From Labilibacter marinus (lineage in GTDB: Bacteria; Bacteroidota; Bacteroidia; Bacteroidales; Marinilabiliaceae), in assembly GCF_001659685.2 (NCBI RefSeq), contig NZ_LXYE02000049.1:1-64000 (forward strand): a stretch of 64,000 bases of DNA, in the 5' to 3' direction. The notes under the pieces are model-generated. The model saw only the letters and a list, made by a program, of their open reading frames with translations, was not told the origin of the DNA and made no database searches. The translations under genes and the position numbers were made by a program. Below, in pieces: positions 24,882-34,723 of the stretch (position 1 is the stretch's first letter; every line of letters begins with the position of its first letter).

Positions 24882-26387
24882 CTAGTGCGTATGTTCAGGA
24901 ATATCGCTACTTAATGCTGCTTGTTTAACTCGGTAAGCTCCTCTGGTTACAACAACTTCACCTTCTGTAAGACCGGATAAAACAATTACATCTTGACCAT
25001 TATCATCGCCAATAGTCACTTCCCTTTTTGTATAATTTTCACCTTCTAGTTCAACAAACACCCAATAGCTTCCTTCCTTTTCAATTAAGCTTGAAATAGG
25101 GATGACCATTTCTTTTTTGTTGCCTATATTTTTGCATTTAATACTGACAGAAGCATAGGAATTAGGAATGATTTTATGGTGGCTAGGGAGATTAAAATAG
25201 TAAGGAATATATGGTGAACTTGTAGCCGCTTTCTGATTGCTTTTAAGTGGAACGCCTCCTAACTCTAAAACAGACAGTACCTCTTCTTCTTCGAGATATT
25301 CAGGTATAAAATTGGCATCTGTTACTTGTGCAAGTTTATTGAACTCATGTTTCGGAAAATCAACCTTTAGTAGGTATGATTCTCCCACATTTATTTGAGC
25401 GATAACTTCTCCTTTTTGTATGTAAGTGCCATTTATTGCTTTTATCTCAGAAATATAGCCCTCTCTCGGGCTCAATATATTTGTAATTCCAGGTTGATCG
25501 TTTGCCACATATTTTCCGTCGTTATTAAAGTAACCGTAAACTTCCATTTTAGCCTTGGCTTGTTCATAAATGGCTTTTATTCTATGGTACTCTTTTCGCG
25601 AAATAGTTTGTTTTTGAACAAGCTGTGAGGCCATAATAAAATTAGCTTCAGCATCTATAAAGATAGCGTACGCAGTCTTGTATGAAAGTTCACGGCTATT
25701 CTCCATATTTTTGCCATTAATTATACCTAGTGACTGCCCTTTTAAGTAACGCTTCCCGAGTAATACTTCATTTCTGAGTTTTAAGATTCCATCACTTTGC
25801 GCAACAATGGCAATTTTATTATCAACGGAAGAGAGAAGTTCTCCAGATGTGTGGATGACATCTTCAAAAGGTTTCTTTTTTATTTGAATTACACCAAATT
25901 CACCTCCCCAGGCTTGTTCTTTTAAAAAAACAATATCAGGTTCAATTACTGTGTTTACCTCATGAATAGATTCATGTGTACTGGTAAAAATTCGAGAGTC
26001 TTTAAAACTAAATGCATATGAGAGTTGGTTATATTTTAAAACCACCATTAAATTACCAGAGGAAGTGGTTTGTGGAGTAAAGTTTAAAACGAAAATTCCA
26101 TTTCTCAATACCTTGTCTGATTGCTCAATTAATATATCATTAAAATAAAGCTCTACTGTTGCATTTGATATGGGTTTATATTGATCTATGGATGTAAAAT
26201 GACATATGAATCGGGAATTCTGACCCAGAACGAGCGAAGTGTATTCTGCAAATATCTCCACCTTATTGATAATCTGACTAAACTTAATAGTTGGAATTTC
26301 TTCACTATGTTGATGATTGTGTTGAGCACCTAAACTAATTGTTTTAAGCAATACTATTAAAAGGAAAATATATTTAAGTTGTAGCAT
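24882..26387 (-). CDS. Periplasmic adaptor of metal RND efflux system (CusB/CzcB-like)
   Basis: A 501-residue membrane-fusion protein with a signal peptide (cleavage near SLGAQ). An N-terminal extension of about 140 residues contains HNHQHSEE and an immunoglobulin-like region (VELYFNDILIEQ), followed by barrel-sandwich and hairpin domains (GELLSSVDNKIAIVAQSDG; ILSPREGYISEIKAINGTYI) and a membrane-proximal end (VVVTRGAYRVKQAALSSDI) finishing in PEHTH. Histidines at both ends suggest metal contact. It links the pump (21725) and channel (20460), and is second in the operon. The long N-terminal domain is a feature of some Bacteroidota CzcB proteins. Confidence 0.85.
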   Translation of the reverse strand: MLQLKYIFLLIVLLKTISLGAQHNHQHSEEIPTIKFSQIINKVEIFAEYTSLVLGQNSRFICHFTSIDQYKPISNATVELYFNDILIEQSDKVLRNGIFVLNFTPQTTSSGNLMVVLKYNQLSYAFSFKDSRIFTSTHESIHEVNTVIEPDIVFLKEQAWGGEFGVIQIKKKPFEDVIHTSGELLSSVDNKIAIVAQSDGILKLRNEVLLGKRYLKGQSLGIINGKNMENSRELSYKTAYAIFIDAEANFIMASQLVQKQTISRKEYHRIKAIYEQAKAKMEVYGYFNNDGKYVANDQPGITNILSPREGYISEIKAINGTYIQKGEVIAQINVGESYLLKVDFPKHEFNKLAQVTDANFIPEYLEEEEVLSVLELGGVPLKSNQKAATSSPYIPYYFNLPSHHKIIPNSYASVSIKCKNIGNKKEMVIPISSLIEKEGSYWVFVELEGENYTKREVTIGDDNGQDVIVLSGLTEGEVVVTRGAYRVKQAALSSDIPEHTH

Positions 26388-26564
26388 ATTGTTGTAAATT
26401 GTAATATTTCAGAACCTAATATTTAGCCTATAAGGAGGGCATGTAACATTATTCTAATGATAGAATTGTTATAGCTACCTTATGGTTAAAACGGTTTTGT
26501 ACTGAGATTAAATTCAGTAATTATGGATGATTATAGTATACCCAGAAGTTGGTATACAAAGCTC

Positions 26565-26990
26565 TTATGCTACTATAGGAGGTCCACGAAGAGTTTGGAC
26601 AGATTTATCCCAAGCAATTAATTGAATTAAGTATTCAATACATAAGAATACCTCTTTCTCACGACAAATAGCACCACCCTCGGCAAACCCGCCAAATACA
26701 TCGAAGCAGTCAAATGTTGTTTTTACATCCGAAAGTACAGTTTCGTATTGATGATATTCGTGTTTGTGGCTTTCATGACAATGATTACCATATTCTCGTT
26801 GGTGATGTTCAGAGCCTTCATGTTGATGATGGTCTGGCTCATGATGATGATGATCATCATCTTGCAATAGAGTATGAACTAACTCATCTACAAATTGTGT
26901 GTGATGATGGTGCGGGATAGCATTATGGGCAAATACCGCAAGGTAAATGCCTAATAACATAAATGCCATATGCTTCCGTACATTCTTCAT
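26565..26990 (-). CDS. Histidine-rich exported protein heading the metal efflux operon
   Basis: A 141-residue protein with a hydrophobic N-terminal segment (residues 8-22) acting as signal or anchor. A 50-residue core follows in which about a third of residues are His, in runs such as HHHH and DDDHHHH with acidic and Glu/Gln spacers, then four Cys in a C-terminal part (DCFDVFGGFAEGGAICRE; FLCIEYLI) ending LRGPPIVA. 21 His in all. It should bind soft or borderline metals in the periplasm. It comes first in the efflux operon, where a CusF-like chaperone would be expected, so it may deliver metal to the adaptor or buffer or sense it. I do not recognise a named family. A -7 promoter box lies 5 nt before its ATG. 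Confidence 0.75.
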   Translation of the reverse strand: MKNVRKHMAFMLLGIYLAVFAHNAIPHHHHTQFVDELVHTLLQDDDHHHHEPDHHQHEGSEHHQREYGNHCHESHKHEYHQYETVLSDVKTTFDCFDVFGGFAEGGAICREKEVFLCIEYLIQLIAWDKSVQTLRGPPIVA

Positions 26991-26995
26991 CGATA

Positions 26996-27003
26996 CAAAA
27001 ATA
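26996..27003 (-). promoter_or_regulatory. -7 promoter box of the metal efflux operon, leaderless geometry
   Basis: The minus strand reads TATTTTTG-TATCG-ATG. The box is an exact TAnnTTTG match 5 nt before the start codon. No TTTG at the right distance upstream was seen, which fits a promoter dependent on an activator. Confidence 0.42.
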
Positions 27004-27095
27004 GTAATAAAAAAGATGAGATGCAGTTAATGATATTCTAATAAGTGAAAAATACCAACATATTGGGATAGTGAAAAATGAGTTCAGAAAACCTA

Positions 27096-28046
27096 TTAAG
27101 TTAGATAATAACGACTCAACTCTTCTACTCTCTTTTGTATAATAAGCTTTAATTCAGGAGGAGATATAATTTGCACTTTGTTTTCCATGCTAAGTAACCA
27201 TTTGGCAAAAAGCTCGATGTCAGAATGTGCAAATGTCATGTGTATCCATTCTCCTTCTTTAATTTCCTCTGTAAGCCCAAACCAATACTTGGTAGACCCA
27301 GCTTGTTCTATAAGGCTTTCATGTAATTTGAGTTCAATGGTATATAGGCTATTTTCTTTAGCCATTCTATCGAAATATTCAGTTAATGAGAGATGACCTT
27401 TTTCGTCATAATTTTCATCTAGCATGTTAACCGATTCCAATCGATCTAATCTAAAATCGCGGTAATCATTGCGTAATCTACAATAGGCTATTAAATGCCA
27501 TTTCATATCGTAATTACACAAACTGATGGGTTCAACAATGCGTGTGGTGCACTGCTTGTTATAGTTAGCGGTGTATGTAATTTCAAGCACTTGCCTATTG
27601 GCTAAGGCAGTTTGAATATCAAATAAAAAAAGGTTTTCCTTTTTACCACCTACTGGATCATTATTAAAAACCGCAATTTTATTATTCAGTTTATCTAGAT
27701 GTTCCTTTTCGCTGTGTTTTAATACCGATTTAACCTTAAATAAAGCGCTTTCAAAGGCATTACTTACCTTCGTGTCCGATAGTTTACCTACCAGCTTCTC
27801 AGCCAATAAAAACGCACTTGCTTCTTCAATGGTAAACATAACAGGCGGTAGATGAAATTCGGAACTTAAGAAATAACCAACGCCAGCTTCAGCACCAATG
27901 GGTATACCTGCTTCTTCTAGGGCACGAATGTCACGGTATACTGTTCTTAGGCTAATTTCAAACCTATCGGCTATTTCTTGTGCTTTTACTATTTTTTTGC
28001 TCTGCAATTGTATTAAAATTGCACTAAGTCGGTCAATGCGGTTCAC
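27096..28046 (-). CDS. WYL-domain transcriptional regulator (YafY-like)
   Basis: A 316-residue regulator with an N-terminal DeoR/HTH_11 winged helix (MNRIDRLSAILIQLQSKKIV, then QEIADRFEISLRTVYRDIRA near 22-42) and a WYL ligand-binding domain near 140-225 (ITYTANYNKQ, then KWHLIAYCRLRNDYRDFRLD). A WCX-like C-terminal part follows. WYL proteins bind nucleic acid or small ligands and often control stress or metabolic genes. The preceding gene on the same strand (DUF3795) ends 2 nt away, so the two are co-transcribed. Targets unknown. Confidence 0.88.
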   Translation of the reverse strand: MNRIDRLSAILIQLQSKKIVKAQEIADRFEISLRTVYRDIRALEEAGIPIGAEAGVGYFLSSEFHLPPVMFTIEEASAFLLAEKLVGKLSDTKVSNAFESALFKVKSVLKHSEKEHLDKLNNKIAVFNNDPVGGKKENLFLFDIQTALANRQVLEITYTANYNKQCTTRIVEPISLCNYDMKWHLIAYCRLRNDYRDFRLDRLESVNMLDENYDEKGHLSLTEYFDRMAKENSLYTIELKLHESLIEQAGSTKYWFGLTEEIKEGEWIHMTFAHSDIELFAKWLLSMENKVQIISPPELKLIIQKRVEELSRYYLT

Positions 28047-28048
28047 AA

Positions 28049-28411
28049 TTAAATGGTTTGTCGTTTTTTAATAGACATTAGCCCTAAACTACACATTTTC
28101 TCCGAATACAGCTGCTCTCCATTTGCTGCAATATATTTTAGGCTTGCCAATCTATCTGTTCTAAATACAAACTCGAATACTTTGCCGATAGGATTGTTCA
28201 ACTTTTTGCAAGCTTCTATGCCTTCCATATTACATTGCGAACAATTGCTGAGTTTATTATCGAGATTACAATCTCTAATTGTACACCAGGTTGCTTTGGT
28301 ATTTTCATTACATCCAGGGCACTTACCCTTTAAATATTTTCGGCATGTTCCACAATACAAGCCACAAAAAGCAACTAGTTTTGGATCTTGAACGGATCTT
28401 AATTTTGTCAT
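28049..28411 (-). CDS. DUF3795 cysteine-rich protein
   Basis: A 120-residue protein with the cysteine pattern of DUF3795: FCGLYCGTCRKYLKGKCPGC (residues 15-34), then WCTIRDC, NCSQCNMEGIEAC and a final Cys near 107. The Cys pairs suggest bound zinc or an iron-sulfur centre; no activity is established for the family. It is followed after 2 nt by the WYL regulator. Such proteins frequently travel with small regulators and GyrI-like proteins in Bacteroidota and Clostridia, as here. Confidence 0.8.
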   Translation of the reverse strand: MTKLRSVQDPKLVAFCGLYCGTCRKYLKGKCPGCNENTKATWCTIRDCNLDNKLSNCSQCNMEGIEACKKLNNPIGKVFEFVFRTDRLASLKYIAANGEQLYSEKMCSLGLMSIKKRQTI

Positions 28412-28577
28412 GGGAGTGGGTTTTTATAAAGTTGGATTCTTTTCTAAACCTTAGCTCAGAAAAGAATCCTTCAATGGCTATTTAATGTCAATAAAAACTA
28501 CGAATCTTCCTAAGTGCTTGAATCGAAAGCTTTACGGTCAAGAGCATCACGAAGAAATTAGATTTTTGGGGCAAGCA

Positions 28578-29030
28578 CTATTTTACTTCAATCTGAATTT
28601 CAGTTACACACTTGTTCTGATCTTCAAAATCGCAATTGTGATATACCTCGCGTACATTACCTGTATAGGCTTTGCCTTGTTTTTCCAGTTCGCCAAATAG
28701 TTTAGGATAGACTTCAACGAAATCGCTCCATGGTCCATTATGCGTATGTGCTTCGCATGAAAAATCTTGCAGTTCTTTGTAGCTAATAAACTCGGTATCC
28801 GTTCCTTTTTTATCCACGGGGATACAAACTTCCAGGGTGAATTCAGCATCCATGCTGCCATTGCAATCAATATAGTTCCAGATTTGTGGAGCTACAGGCG
28901 AAATGTTTTGTTTTTCTATCCCTTCTTTCACTTTGTTTGGAATAACTCCAACAGCTTCGTAAATTTTAGATAATGTAGTTTTTAGCGAATGAGATGCAAC
29001 CAGTGTCTTTTCAATTTTCTTTGTTTCCAT
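28578..29030 (-). CDS. GyrI-like small-molecule-binding domain protein
   Basis: A 150-residue stand-alone GyrI/AraC effector-binding-like domain. The C-terminal part carries the typical order: AHTHNGPWSDFVEVYPKLFG (a glycine-containing helix start near residues 94-113), LEKQGKAYTGNVREVY and a final TEIQIEVK strand. No DNA-binding domain is attached, so it may bind or hydrolyse a small cationic or aromatic compound, as some GyrI-like proteins do. It lies upstream of the DUF3795/WYL pair on the same strand, 166 bp away. Confidence 0.75.
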   Translation of the reverse strand: METKKIEKTLVASHSLKTTLSKIYEAVGVIPNKVKEGIEKQNISPVAPQIWNYIDCNGSMDAEFTLEVCIPVDKKGTDTEFISYKELQDFSCEAHTHNGPWSDFVEVYPKLFGELEKQGKAYTGNVREVYHNCDFEDQNKCVTEIQIEVK

Positions 29031-29162
29031 TTTGATTAAGTTTTATTAATGTAATACAAAGAAAAAGCATAGCTGTGACAACAGTATGTCAGTAGTTTTT
29101 TGAAAGGAATATTTTTTTGGAAATAATCTAATGCCTAATAAGTAAAATCAAAAGATGATTAT

Positions 29163-32100
29163 TTAAGAAAGGTACTTATGAAGCACATTATAAAGGGTTT
29201 CGGGTAAGATGGGTTTAGATACATAGTCGTTAAAGCCAGCCTCTTTAATCTTCTTTTTATCCTCTGGTCGGGCATAGGCTGTTTGGGCAATAATGACTTG
29301 ATCTTTACAAACGGAACGAATTTTCTCTAGCGCCTTATAGCCATTTAAATTAGGCATTCTAATATCCATCAATACCACATCAAATTGTTTACATTGTTCC
29401 AAACTACTCACTGCCATATCGCCATCTGAGGCGTGTTTTAACTGAACTTCCGACTTTTGCAAAACCTCTTTTAAATATGTGTAATTGGTTTGCTCATCTT
29501 CAACCACTAATATCTTTTTATCCGACCAATTGACGTTTTCAATATGTTTTAGCTCTTCTACTAGTTTTTTATGATTACCATTTTCAGACACCTTTAAAGG
29601 AAGGGTTAATTCAAATATAGAACCTACATTTTGTTCGGACTGAACGGTTAGATCTCCACCAAGCATTTTGGCCAAACGTTTGCTTATGGTTAGGCCTAAA
29701 CCAATACCTCTTTTTGCATTAAACTGATCTCTATCGAGTTTTACAAACTGATTAAAAATAACCTTCAGCTGTTCTTCGTTCATACCAAGCCCAGTATCCT
29801 GAACGTAAAATTTAATTTGATCTGTCTCTATTTTACTACCTAATGTAATGCTGCCTTTTTCGGTGAATTTAAGCGCATTACTAATTAAATTAACCAGTAT
29901 CTGACGTATTCTAAATTCATCCGATATTAATTGAATATCCGCACTCGAAATCTCATTCTTCTTAATAATGTCAAGCTTTTCATTTTCATTTCTCAAGGAG
30001 AAGGATGAATATACTTCATCGAGCAAGCGACCAACACTAAATGGATTGATAGCTATTTTAAGTTGGTCGGCTTCTATTTGCGAGAAGTCTAAAATATCTT
30101 CAATCAGATGAAGTAAGGCATTGGAGTTTGAAACAATAATTCGAGTAAATTTACTTCTTTCTTCAGGACTTAAACCATCATCTTCCAAGAGAACGGAAAA
30201 CCCAATAATAGCATTCATCGGTGTTCTAATTTCATGCGACATATTAGCCAAGAAGTATGATTTAAGACGATCAGAATTTTCTGCTTTTTCCTTGGCTTTA
30301 ATCAATTCTTCGGTTCTTTCATCAACTAAAACCTCAAGCTTGGTTTTATGGGTTTGTAGAAGTTCGCTTTGCGTTACCAACTCTTCTCGTTGCTCAATGA
30401 GTTTGGCATTTTGTCGTTCAATGGTTTTGGTGCGATTTTTCACTTTAGTTTCCAGGTGATCGTTGATGACTCTAACTCTAGCTAAGCGCCACTTGACAAT
30501 GGCATAAATAGTAAGAATTAAACCACATATCACGAGGGCTAAGAACCATGTTTCAAGCCAATACGGTTTTGCAATAACAACGTTAACTTTAACACCTTCT
30601 TCATTCCATACACCATCGTTGTTACTTGCCATCACATGAAAGGAGTAATTACCTGATGTAATATTATTATAGCTTGCTTTTTTAGCCTTAGTTTGTATGT
30701 ATTTTACGGTTTTATCAAAACCTAAAAGGCTGTATTTGAATTTGGTTTCAGTTGGAAAAGTATGGTTGGTGGCGTAATATTTAAACTCAAGCCTGTTTTC
30801 GTTCCATTTTAAATAAATATCTTCATTGCCACAGGGTTTGTTAATGCTTTTAACCAAAACGCCATCTTCATCATAAATATGAATGGCTTGCAGGTATACT
30901 TTGGGTTTGTACTTGTTTTGCTTAATACGGTTTGGATGAAATACATCAACCCCTTTATCACCACCAAAATAAAAAATCCCCTTTTTGGTTTGAAAGGCAG
31001 ATTGCCTGAAGAAGTGGCTATTTAATAAACCATCTGCTTGGCGATAAGTAAACAAAGAATTCGTACTGCGATTAATTTGATTTAGTCCGTTTGATGTAGA
31101 AACCCATACGTCACCTTTCTCGGAGCATAACATGGCATATATTTCATTGGATGTAAGGCCTGATTCTGTATCGTAATTTTCTATTACTTCCAACTTCTTA
31201 TTGTATAAGAGTATCCCTATACTACTGGTTCCTACCCAATAGTTTTCATCCTGATCTATTTGAACCGACAACAAGTCTCTTCTTTTGATAAGATGTTCTG
31301 AAAAGTCAAATTTTTCCTCATTCCATTTATGCAATCCATCCTGACCTAAGAAGTACACATTTGAGGTATACTTATCCTTAAATACATAATTATAACCATG
31401 ATGATTACGTAAATCACAGGTTCTCTTATATAATTCGTTACCTTTTTTGTCAAGCAGTAAAATATGCCCTTCTACGTACGTTATCCACAACCTATCTTTA
31501 TCATCTACATGAATAGACCACAATGCATTATTAGCGATGCCAATATTTAGATTGGCTTGAATATTTACCGGTTCAAACTTGCCTTTTTTATGGATATACT
31601 TGTCGATATGATCTTTCCAACCAAGTATAAATATATTTCCTTCACTATCTTCACTGATGGATCTAACAGTATTAGAGGATAGGTTTGAATTTCTAGAGGT
31701 AAATACCTTTATTTGACCAGTCTTTCCATCCATTAAATTTACGCCGCCACCATCTGTACCAATCCATATATCACCTCTTGAATCCTCATGAAAGCAACTA
31801 GCCATACCTGCAGATAAGTAATAGTTGATAGTAGGATAATAAATGGTAGGCGACTTTTCTATTTTGAAGAAGCGGTTTTCTTTGGGGTTATAATAATTAA
31901 CACCGCCACGCGAAGTTCCAACCCAAAGAATCCTTTCTTTATCAATGGTAAATGATAAAATTCCATCTGAAGATAATTCGCCACTATTCCGGTGTTTATT
32001 ACTTACATACGAGAATCGTTTGGTCTTTTTATTAAAAATATTTAAACCTCCCTGATCCGTGGCTATAAAAATATTTTCATCGTCATATTCCAACAGTTGC

Positions 32101-32906
32101 TTTATATCATCTTCAAATAAACCTTTACCATTATCATTCTCTTTATAATGGGTGTGCTTATTACTTTCGGGTTGAATAGATGAAAAGCCAAACTCGTTAG
32201 TGGCCAACCATATGTTCCCTTCTACATCAATTAATAAGCATTTAATGTTAGTTGCTTTATCGCCTAGGCCATCGATAGAGTATGCCTTAAATTGAGGTTG
32301 ATCTATTTCGTATTTAATAATTTGATTTGTAAAAGTAGCTAGCCAAATATTTCCGTTAAGATCAATGTCCATTGCACAAAAGTCCATGGTTATATTTTTT
32401 TGTGCCGAATCAATCTGTTTAATCAGAGTGTCTTGTAGTCGATCATACTCAAAAAGGCCTTTGTTGGTAGCTAACCATAATCTATTATTGCTATCTTCAA
32501 TTATGTCGTAAACACAAAACTCCTGTTTATCTATAACTTCGTTTGGCTTACTGTAATATCGTGTAAAGGTCTCGGAATCCTCATCAAAGCGATTTAACCC
32601 ATTACCTGTACCAATCCATAGGGTTCCTTGATGGTCTTCAATAATCTTATAAACTCTGTTTTCCGATAAGGAAGTAGAATCTGAAGGATTGTTACTGAAA
32701 AATTGTGTGGTATTGGTGTCGTATTTTATCAGTCCTTTACGGCTATTCGACATCCAAAGAAAATCATTTTTGTCTCTATAAATATATTCAATCATGCCAA
32801 CTCTTCCTCCTAGGTCGAGTTGTTTAAAAGGGAAGTAGCTGAATTTATTGCTAAATGCGAGGCAATTAAAGAAAAGCAAAAAATACACCAAAAGAGCATT
32901 CTTCAT
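29163..32906 (-). CDS. Hybrid two-component sensor with propeller sensor domain
   Basis: A 1247-residue hybrid histidine kinase. Signal peptide (1-18), periplasmic two-component-regulator propeller (about 20-690; repeats such as [15 protein letters not shown] and [15 protein letters not shown]), Y_Y_Y domain (about 700-775), one membrane helix near 785-805, coiled coil, HisKA with His near 891 in [20 protein letters not shown], an ATPase domain ending [18 protein letters not shown], and a receiver with phosphoacceptor Asp near 1181 in [15 protein letters not shown]. Unlike classic HTCS regulators it has no AraC-type DNA-binding domain, so output must go through a separate protein or the receiver. 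No PUL lies next to it. It has an exact consensus promoter at 32945-32975. Confidence 0.9.
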   Translation of the reverse strand: MKNALLVYFLLFFNCLAFSNKFSYFPFKQLDLGGRVGMIEYIYRDKNDFLWMSNSRKGLIKYDTNTTQFFSNNPSDSTSLSENRVYKIIEDHQGTLWIGTGNGLNRFDEDSETFTRYYSKPNEVIDKQEFCVYDIIEDSNNRLWLATNKGLFEYDRLQDTLIKQIDSAQKNITMDFCAMDIDLNGNIWLATFTNQIIKYEIDQPQFKAYSIDGLGDKATNIKCLLIDVEGNIWLATNEFGFSSIQPESNKHTHYKENDNGKGLFEDDIKQLLEYDDENIFIATDQGGLNIFNKKTKRFSYVSNKHRNSGELSSDGILSFTIDKERILWVGTSRGGVNYYNPKENRFFKIEKSPTIYYPTINYYLSAGMASCFHEDSRGDIWIGTDGGGVNLMDGKTGQIKVFTSRNSNLSSNTVRSISEDSEGNIFILGWKDHIDKYIHKKGKFEPVNIQANLNIGIANNALWSIHVDDKDRLWITYVEGHILLLDKKGNELYKRTCDLRNHHGYNYVFKDKYTSNVYFLGQDGLHKWNEEKFDFSEHLIKRRDLLSVQIDQDENYWVGTSSIGILLYNKKLEVIENYDTESGLTSNEIYAMLCSEKGDVWVSTSNGLNQINRSTNSLFTYRQADGLLNSHFFRQSAFQTKKGIFYFGGDKGVDVFHPNRIKQNKYKPKVYLQAIHIYDEDGVLVKSINKPCGNEDIYLKWNENRLEFKYYATNHTFPTETKFKYSLLGFDKTVKYIQTKAKKASYNNITSGNYSFHVMASNNDGVWNEEGVKVNVVIAKPYWLETWFLALVICGLILTIYAIVKWRLARVRVINDHLETKVKNRTKTIERQNAKLIEQREELVTQSELLQTHKTKLEVLVDERTEELIKAKEKAENSDRLKSYFLANMSHEIRTPMNAIIGFSVLLEDDGLSPEERSKFTRIIVSNSNALLHLIEDILDFSQIEADQLKIAINPFSVGRLLDEVYSSFSLRNENEKLDIIKKNEISSADIQLISDEFRIRQILVNLISNALKFTEKGSITLGSKIETDQIKFYVQDTGLGMNEEQLKVIFNQFVKLDRDQFNAKRGIGLGLTISKRLAKMLGGDLTVQSEQNVGSIFELTLPLKVSENGNHKKLVEELKHIENVNWSDKKILVVEDEQTNYTYLKEVLQKSEVQLKHASDGDMAVSSLEQCKQFDVVLMDIRMPNLNGYKALEKIRSVCKDQVIIAQTAYARPEDKKKIKEAGFNDYVSKPILPETLYNVLHKYLS

Positions 32907-32944
32907 GAAATCACATTTAGCAGTTAATAGAAAAAGTCAGCCAT

Positions 32945-32975
32945 CAAAAATAGAAAAAACGCGATGATTTACAAA
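32945..32975 (-). promoter_or_regulatory. Promoter of the hybrid sensor kinase gene
   Basis: On the minus strand TTTG (32972-32975), a 19-nt spacer and TATTTTTG (32945-32952) match the phylum consensus. The start codon is 38 nt downstream of the box. Confidence 0.62.
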
Positions 32976-33059
32976 TTTTAACATACTAAATATTGGAATA
33001 ACATTCATACCTCATTACTAGGTAAGGTGTTAGTTTTCAATGTAAAAAGTTGCTGTAGG

Positions 33060-34661
33060 CTATGGTAGCTGTGATAAAACCTTATAGTCGTACGAGTATA
33101 TATCCCGACCAAAAACCAGTTGTTTATTTTCAGGGTTTAACCAGCAAGTTAGGTATACTATTTTTATAGGTATTTCCTTTTTTAAATATACCTTTTCGGG
33201 ATAACCTTTTTTAAGGTGGTAACTGATGGGTTTACTTTGCTGATCGACTTTCTTTAGTATTAATTCTGACCACGATAATGCATTTTGTAGTCGAATACAT
33301 CCATGACTATATGCTCTAACTTCTTTATTAAATAATCGCTTTTGTGGAGAGTCGTGCATATAAATGCTGTAGCGATTTTTAAACATAAATTTTACTTGCC
33401 CCAAAGCGTTACCTGGATCGGTATTTTGAAAAACTACATAGGGGAAGTTGTTAGCTGTTAATAAACTGGTATCAAGGCTATCGATTTCTACTTCATCACC
33501 ATTATGCATTAAAAACATATTGCGCTTTTGCAAATAGGAGGAGTCGCGCTTCATCCCTCGAAGAATGGTAGTGGTAGCTATTGATTTAGGAACGGTCCAG
33601 CAGGGGTTAAAAACCAAATAATTTATGTTGGAGCTAAAAACTTGCGTTTTATTTTTAGACTTACCCACTATTACTCTCGAAGATATAAGCAGAGAATCGT
33701 TATGGTATAAGTTGGCTTGTTGAGCAGGAATGTTAACCACAACACCATCCCCTAAAGAAATATCAGACAACCATCTTACTCGTTCTAAATTGACTTTTAT
33801 GGCGTCAATATACCGTTGTTGGTTCCAGTTTAAAAAATAGTAGGTTTGTTTACCAACAATTCCATCTGGGCTTAATCCGTGCTTTTGCTGAAGCTGTTTT
33901 ACCTTATAGCTCAACTCCTGATTAAAATCCATCGTTATACTCGAATCAGGATGAATGTTTAGCAAACGCCGTTTAATAGGTAGTACATAAATATTGGAAT
34001 CTCCTTGTTGTAACAGAAAGTCGGGATTACTTATGGCCTGATAGTTCTGTATGGGGTTTAGTAATATATGTTTTAGCTCCTGAGTTAATGCGTGGTATAG
34101 CTCATGGTTGGGTTGGAAATACGTATTCAGTTCCTCTGTTTTGCCTACTTTTAGTAGGTTTATCCAGATGGAATCATGGGGCAATTGATGAGGTTTTTCA
34201 AAATTCCAACCGGAGTGAAATGATTTAGGGTTTAGTTTAGAATAATGTATATTCGCTCCACACTTTTTAATCGATGTGGATAATAGAATGTCAAGCTCGG
34301 CATATTTTTGGTGATTTAAAGTAGAATCCCAACGTATGTATTTTAAACAACTATAAAGCTTTTGCACATGATAATCATCTGGGTTTAAACCGTGATATAA
34401 ACTGTTTTTAAGCCAGTGAATCCCCTTTTGGATAGTTGAATCACTTTGCCAAAATGGTTTGTAATTATTGCCTTTGTATAAATTTATAAGTGAAGAATCC
34501 GATAAGGACTCAAACTGCTTTTTAATATGATGAGCAATTTCATCTTCAGGAAAAACAAAAGGCTTTTCTTTTACTTCAGGAATTTCAACAACAACCTCTT
34601 TCGACTTGCACGCGAATAGTAATACCAACAGCACCAATAAATATAATCCCCTTTTAAGCAT
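33060..34661 (-). CDS. L,D-transpeptidase lipoprotein (YcbB/LdtD-like)
   Basis: A 533-residue peptidoglycan L,D-transpeptidase that would form 3-3 cross-links or attach proteins in the periplasm. Lipobox LLFAC near residue 18 gives a lipoprotein. An N-terminal scaffold domain, a peptidoglycan-binding repeat (QQKHGLSPDGIVGKQTYYFL, about 270-290) and a YkuD catalytic domain follow, with the active Cys455 in YSHGCIRLQ. The length matches YcbB. I start at ATG 34661 because a consensus promoter lies at 34666-34695; the longer frame begins with TTG inside that promoter. The gene follows ilvA on the same strand after a short gap but has its own promoter. Confidence 0.88.
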   Translation of the reverse strand: MLKRGLYLLVLLVLLFACKSKEVVVEIPEVKEKPFVFPEDEIAHHIKKQFESLSDSSLINLYKGNNYKPFWQSDSTIQKGIHWLKNSLYHGLNPDDYHVQKLYSCLKYIRWDSTLNHQKYAELDILLSTSIKKCGANIHYSKLNPKSFHSGWNFEKPHQLPHDSIWINLLKVGKTEELNTYFQPNHELYHALTQELKHILLNPIQNYQAISNPDFLLQQGDSNIYVLPIKRRLLNIHPDSSITMDFNQELSYKVKQLQQKHGLSPDGIVGKQTYYFLNWNQQRYIDAIKVNLERVRWLSDISLGDGVVVNIPAQQANLYHNDSLLISSRVIVGKSKNKTQVFSSNINYLVFNPCWTVPKSIATTTILRGMKRDSSYLQKRNMFLMHNGDEVEIDSLDTSLLTANNFPYVVFQNTDPGNALGQVKFMFKNRYSIYMHDSPQKRLFNKEVRAYSHGCIRLQNALSWSELILKKVDQQSKPISYHLKKGYPEKVYLKKEIPIKIVYLTCWLNPENKQLVFGRDIYSYDYKVLSQLP

Positions 34662-34665
34662 GGTG

Positions 34666-34695
34666 CAAAAATAGAGAAATAGATATAAAAGCAAA
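34666..34695 (-). promoter_or_regulatory. Consensus promoter with leaderless geometry (L,D-transpeptidase)
   Basis: On the minus strand TTTG (34692-34695), an 18-nt spacer, TATTTTTG (34666-34673), then CACC and ATG. Both boxes match the Bacteroidota consensus. Only 4 nt separate the -7 box from the start codon, so the mRNA should begin at or just before AUG. Confidence 0.65.
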
Positions 34696-34723
34696 GACAG
34701 GATTGGTTTTAGACATACCGTGA

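Noticed and set aside
26714-26920. Plus-strand frame rich in Asp and His
   Set aside because: Antisense image of the His-coding CAT/CAC repeats in the minus-strand metal-binding gene.
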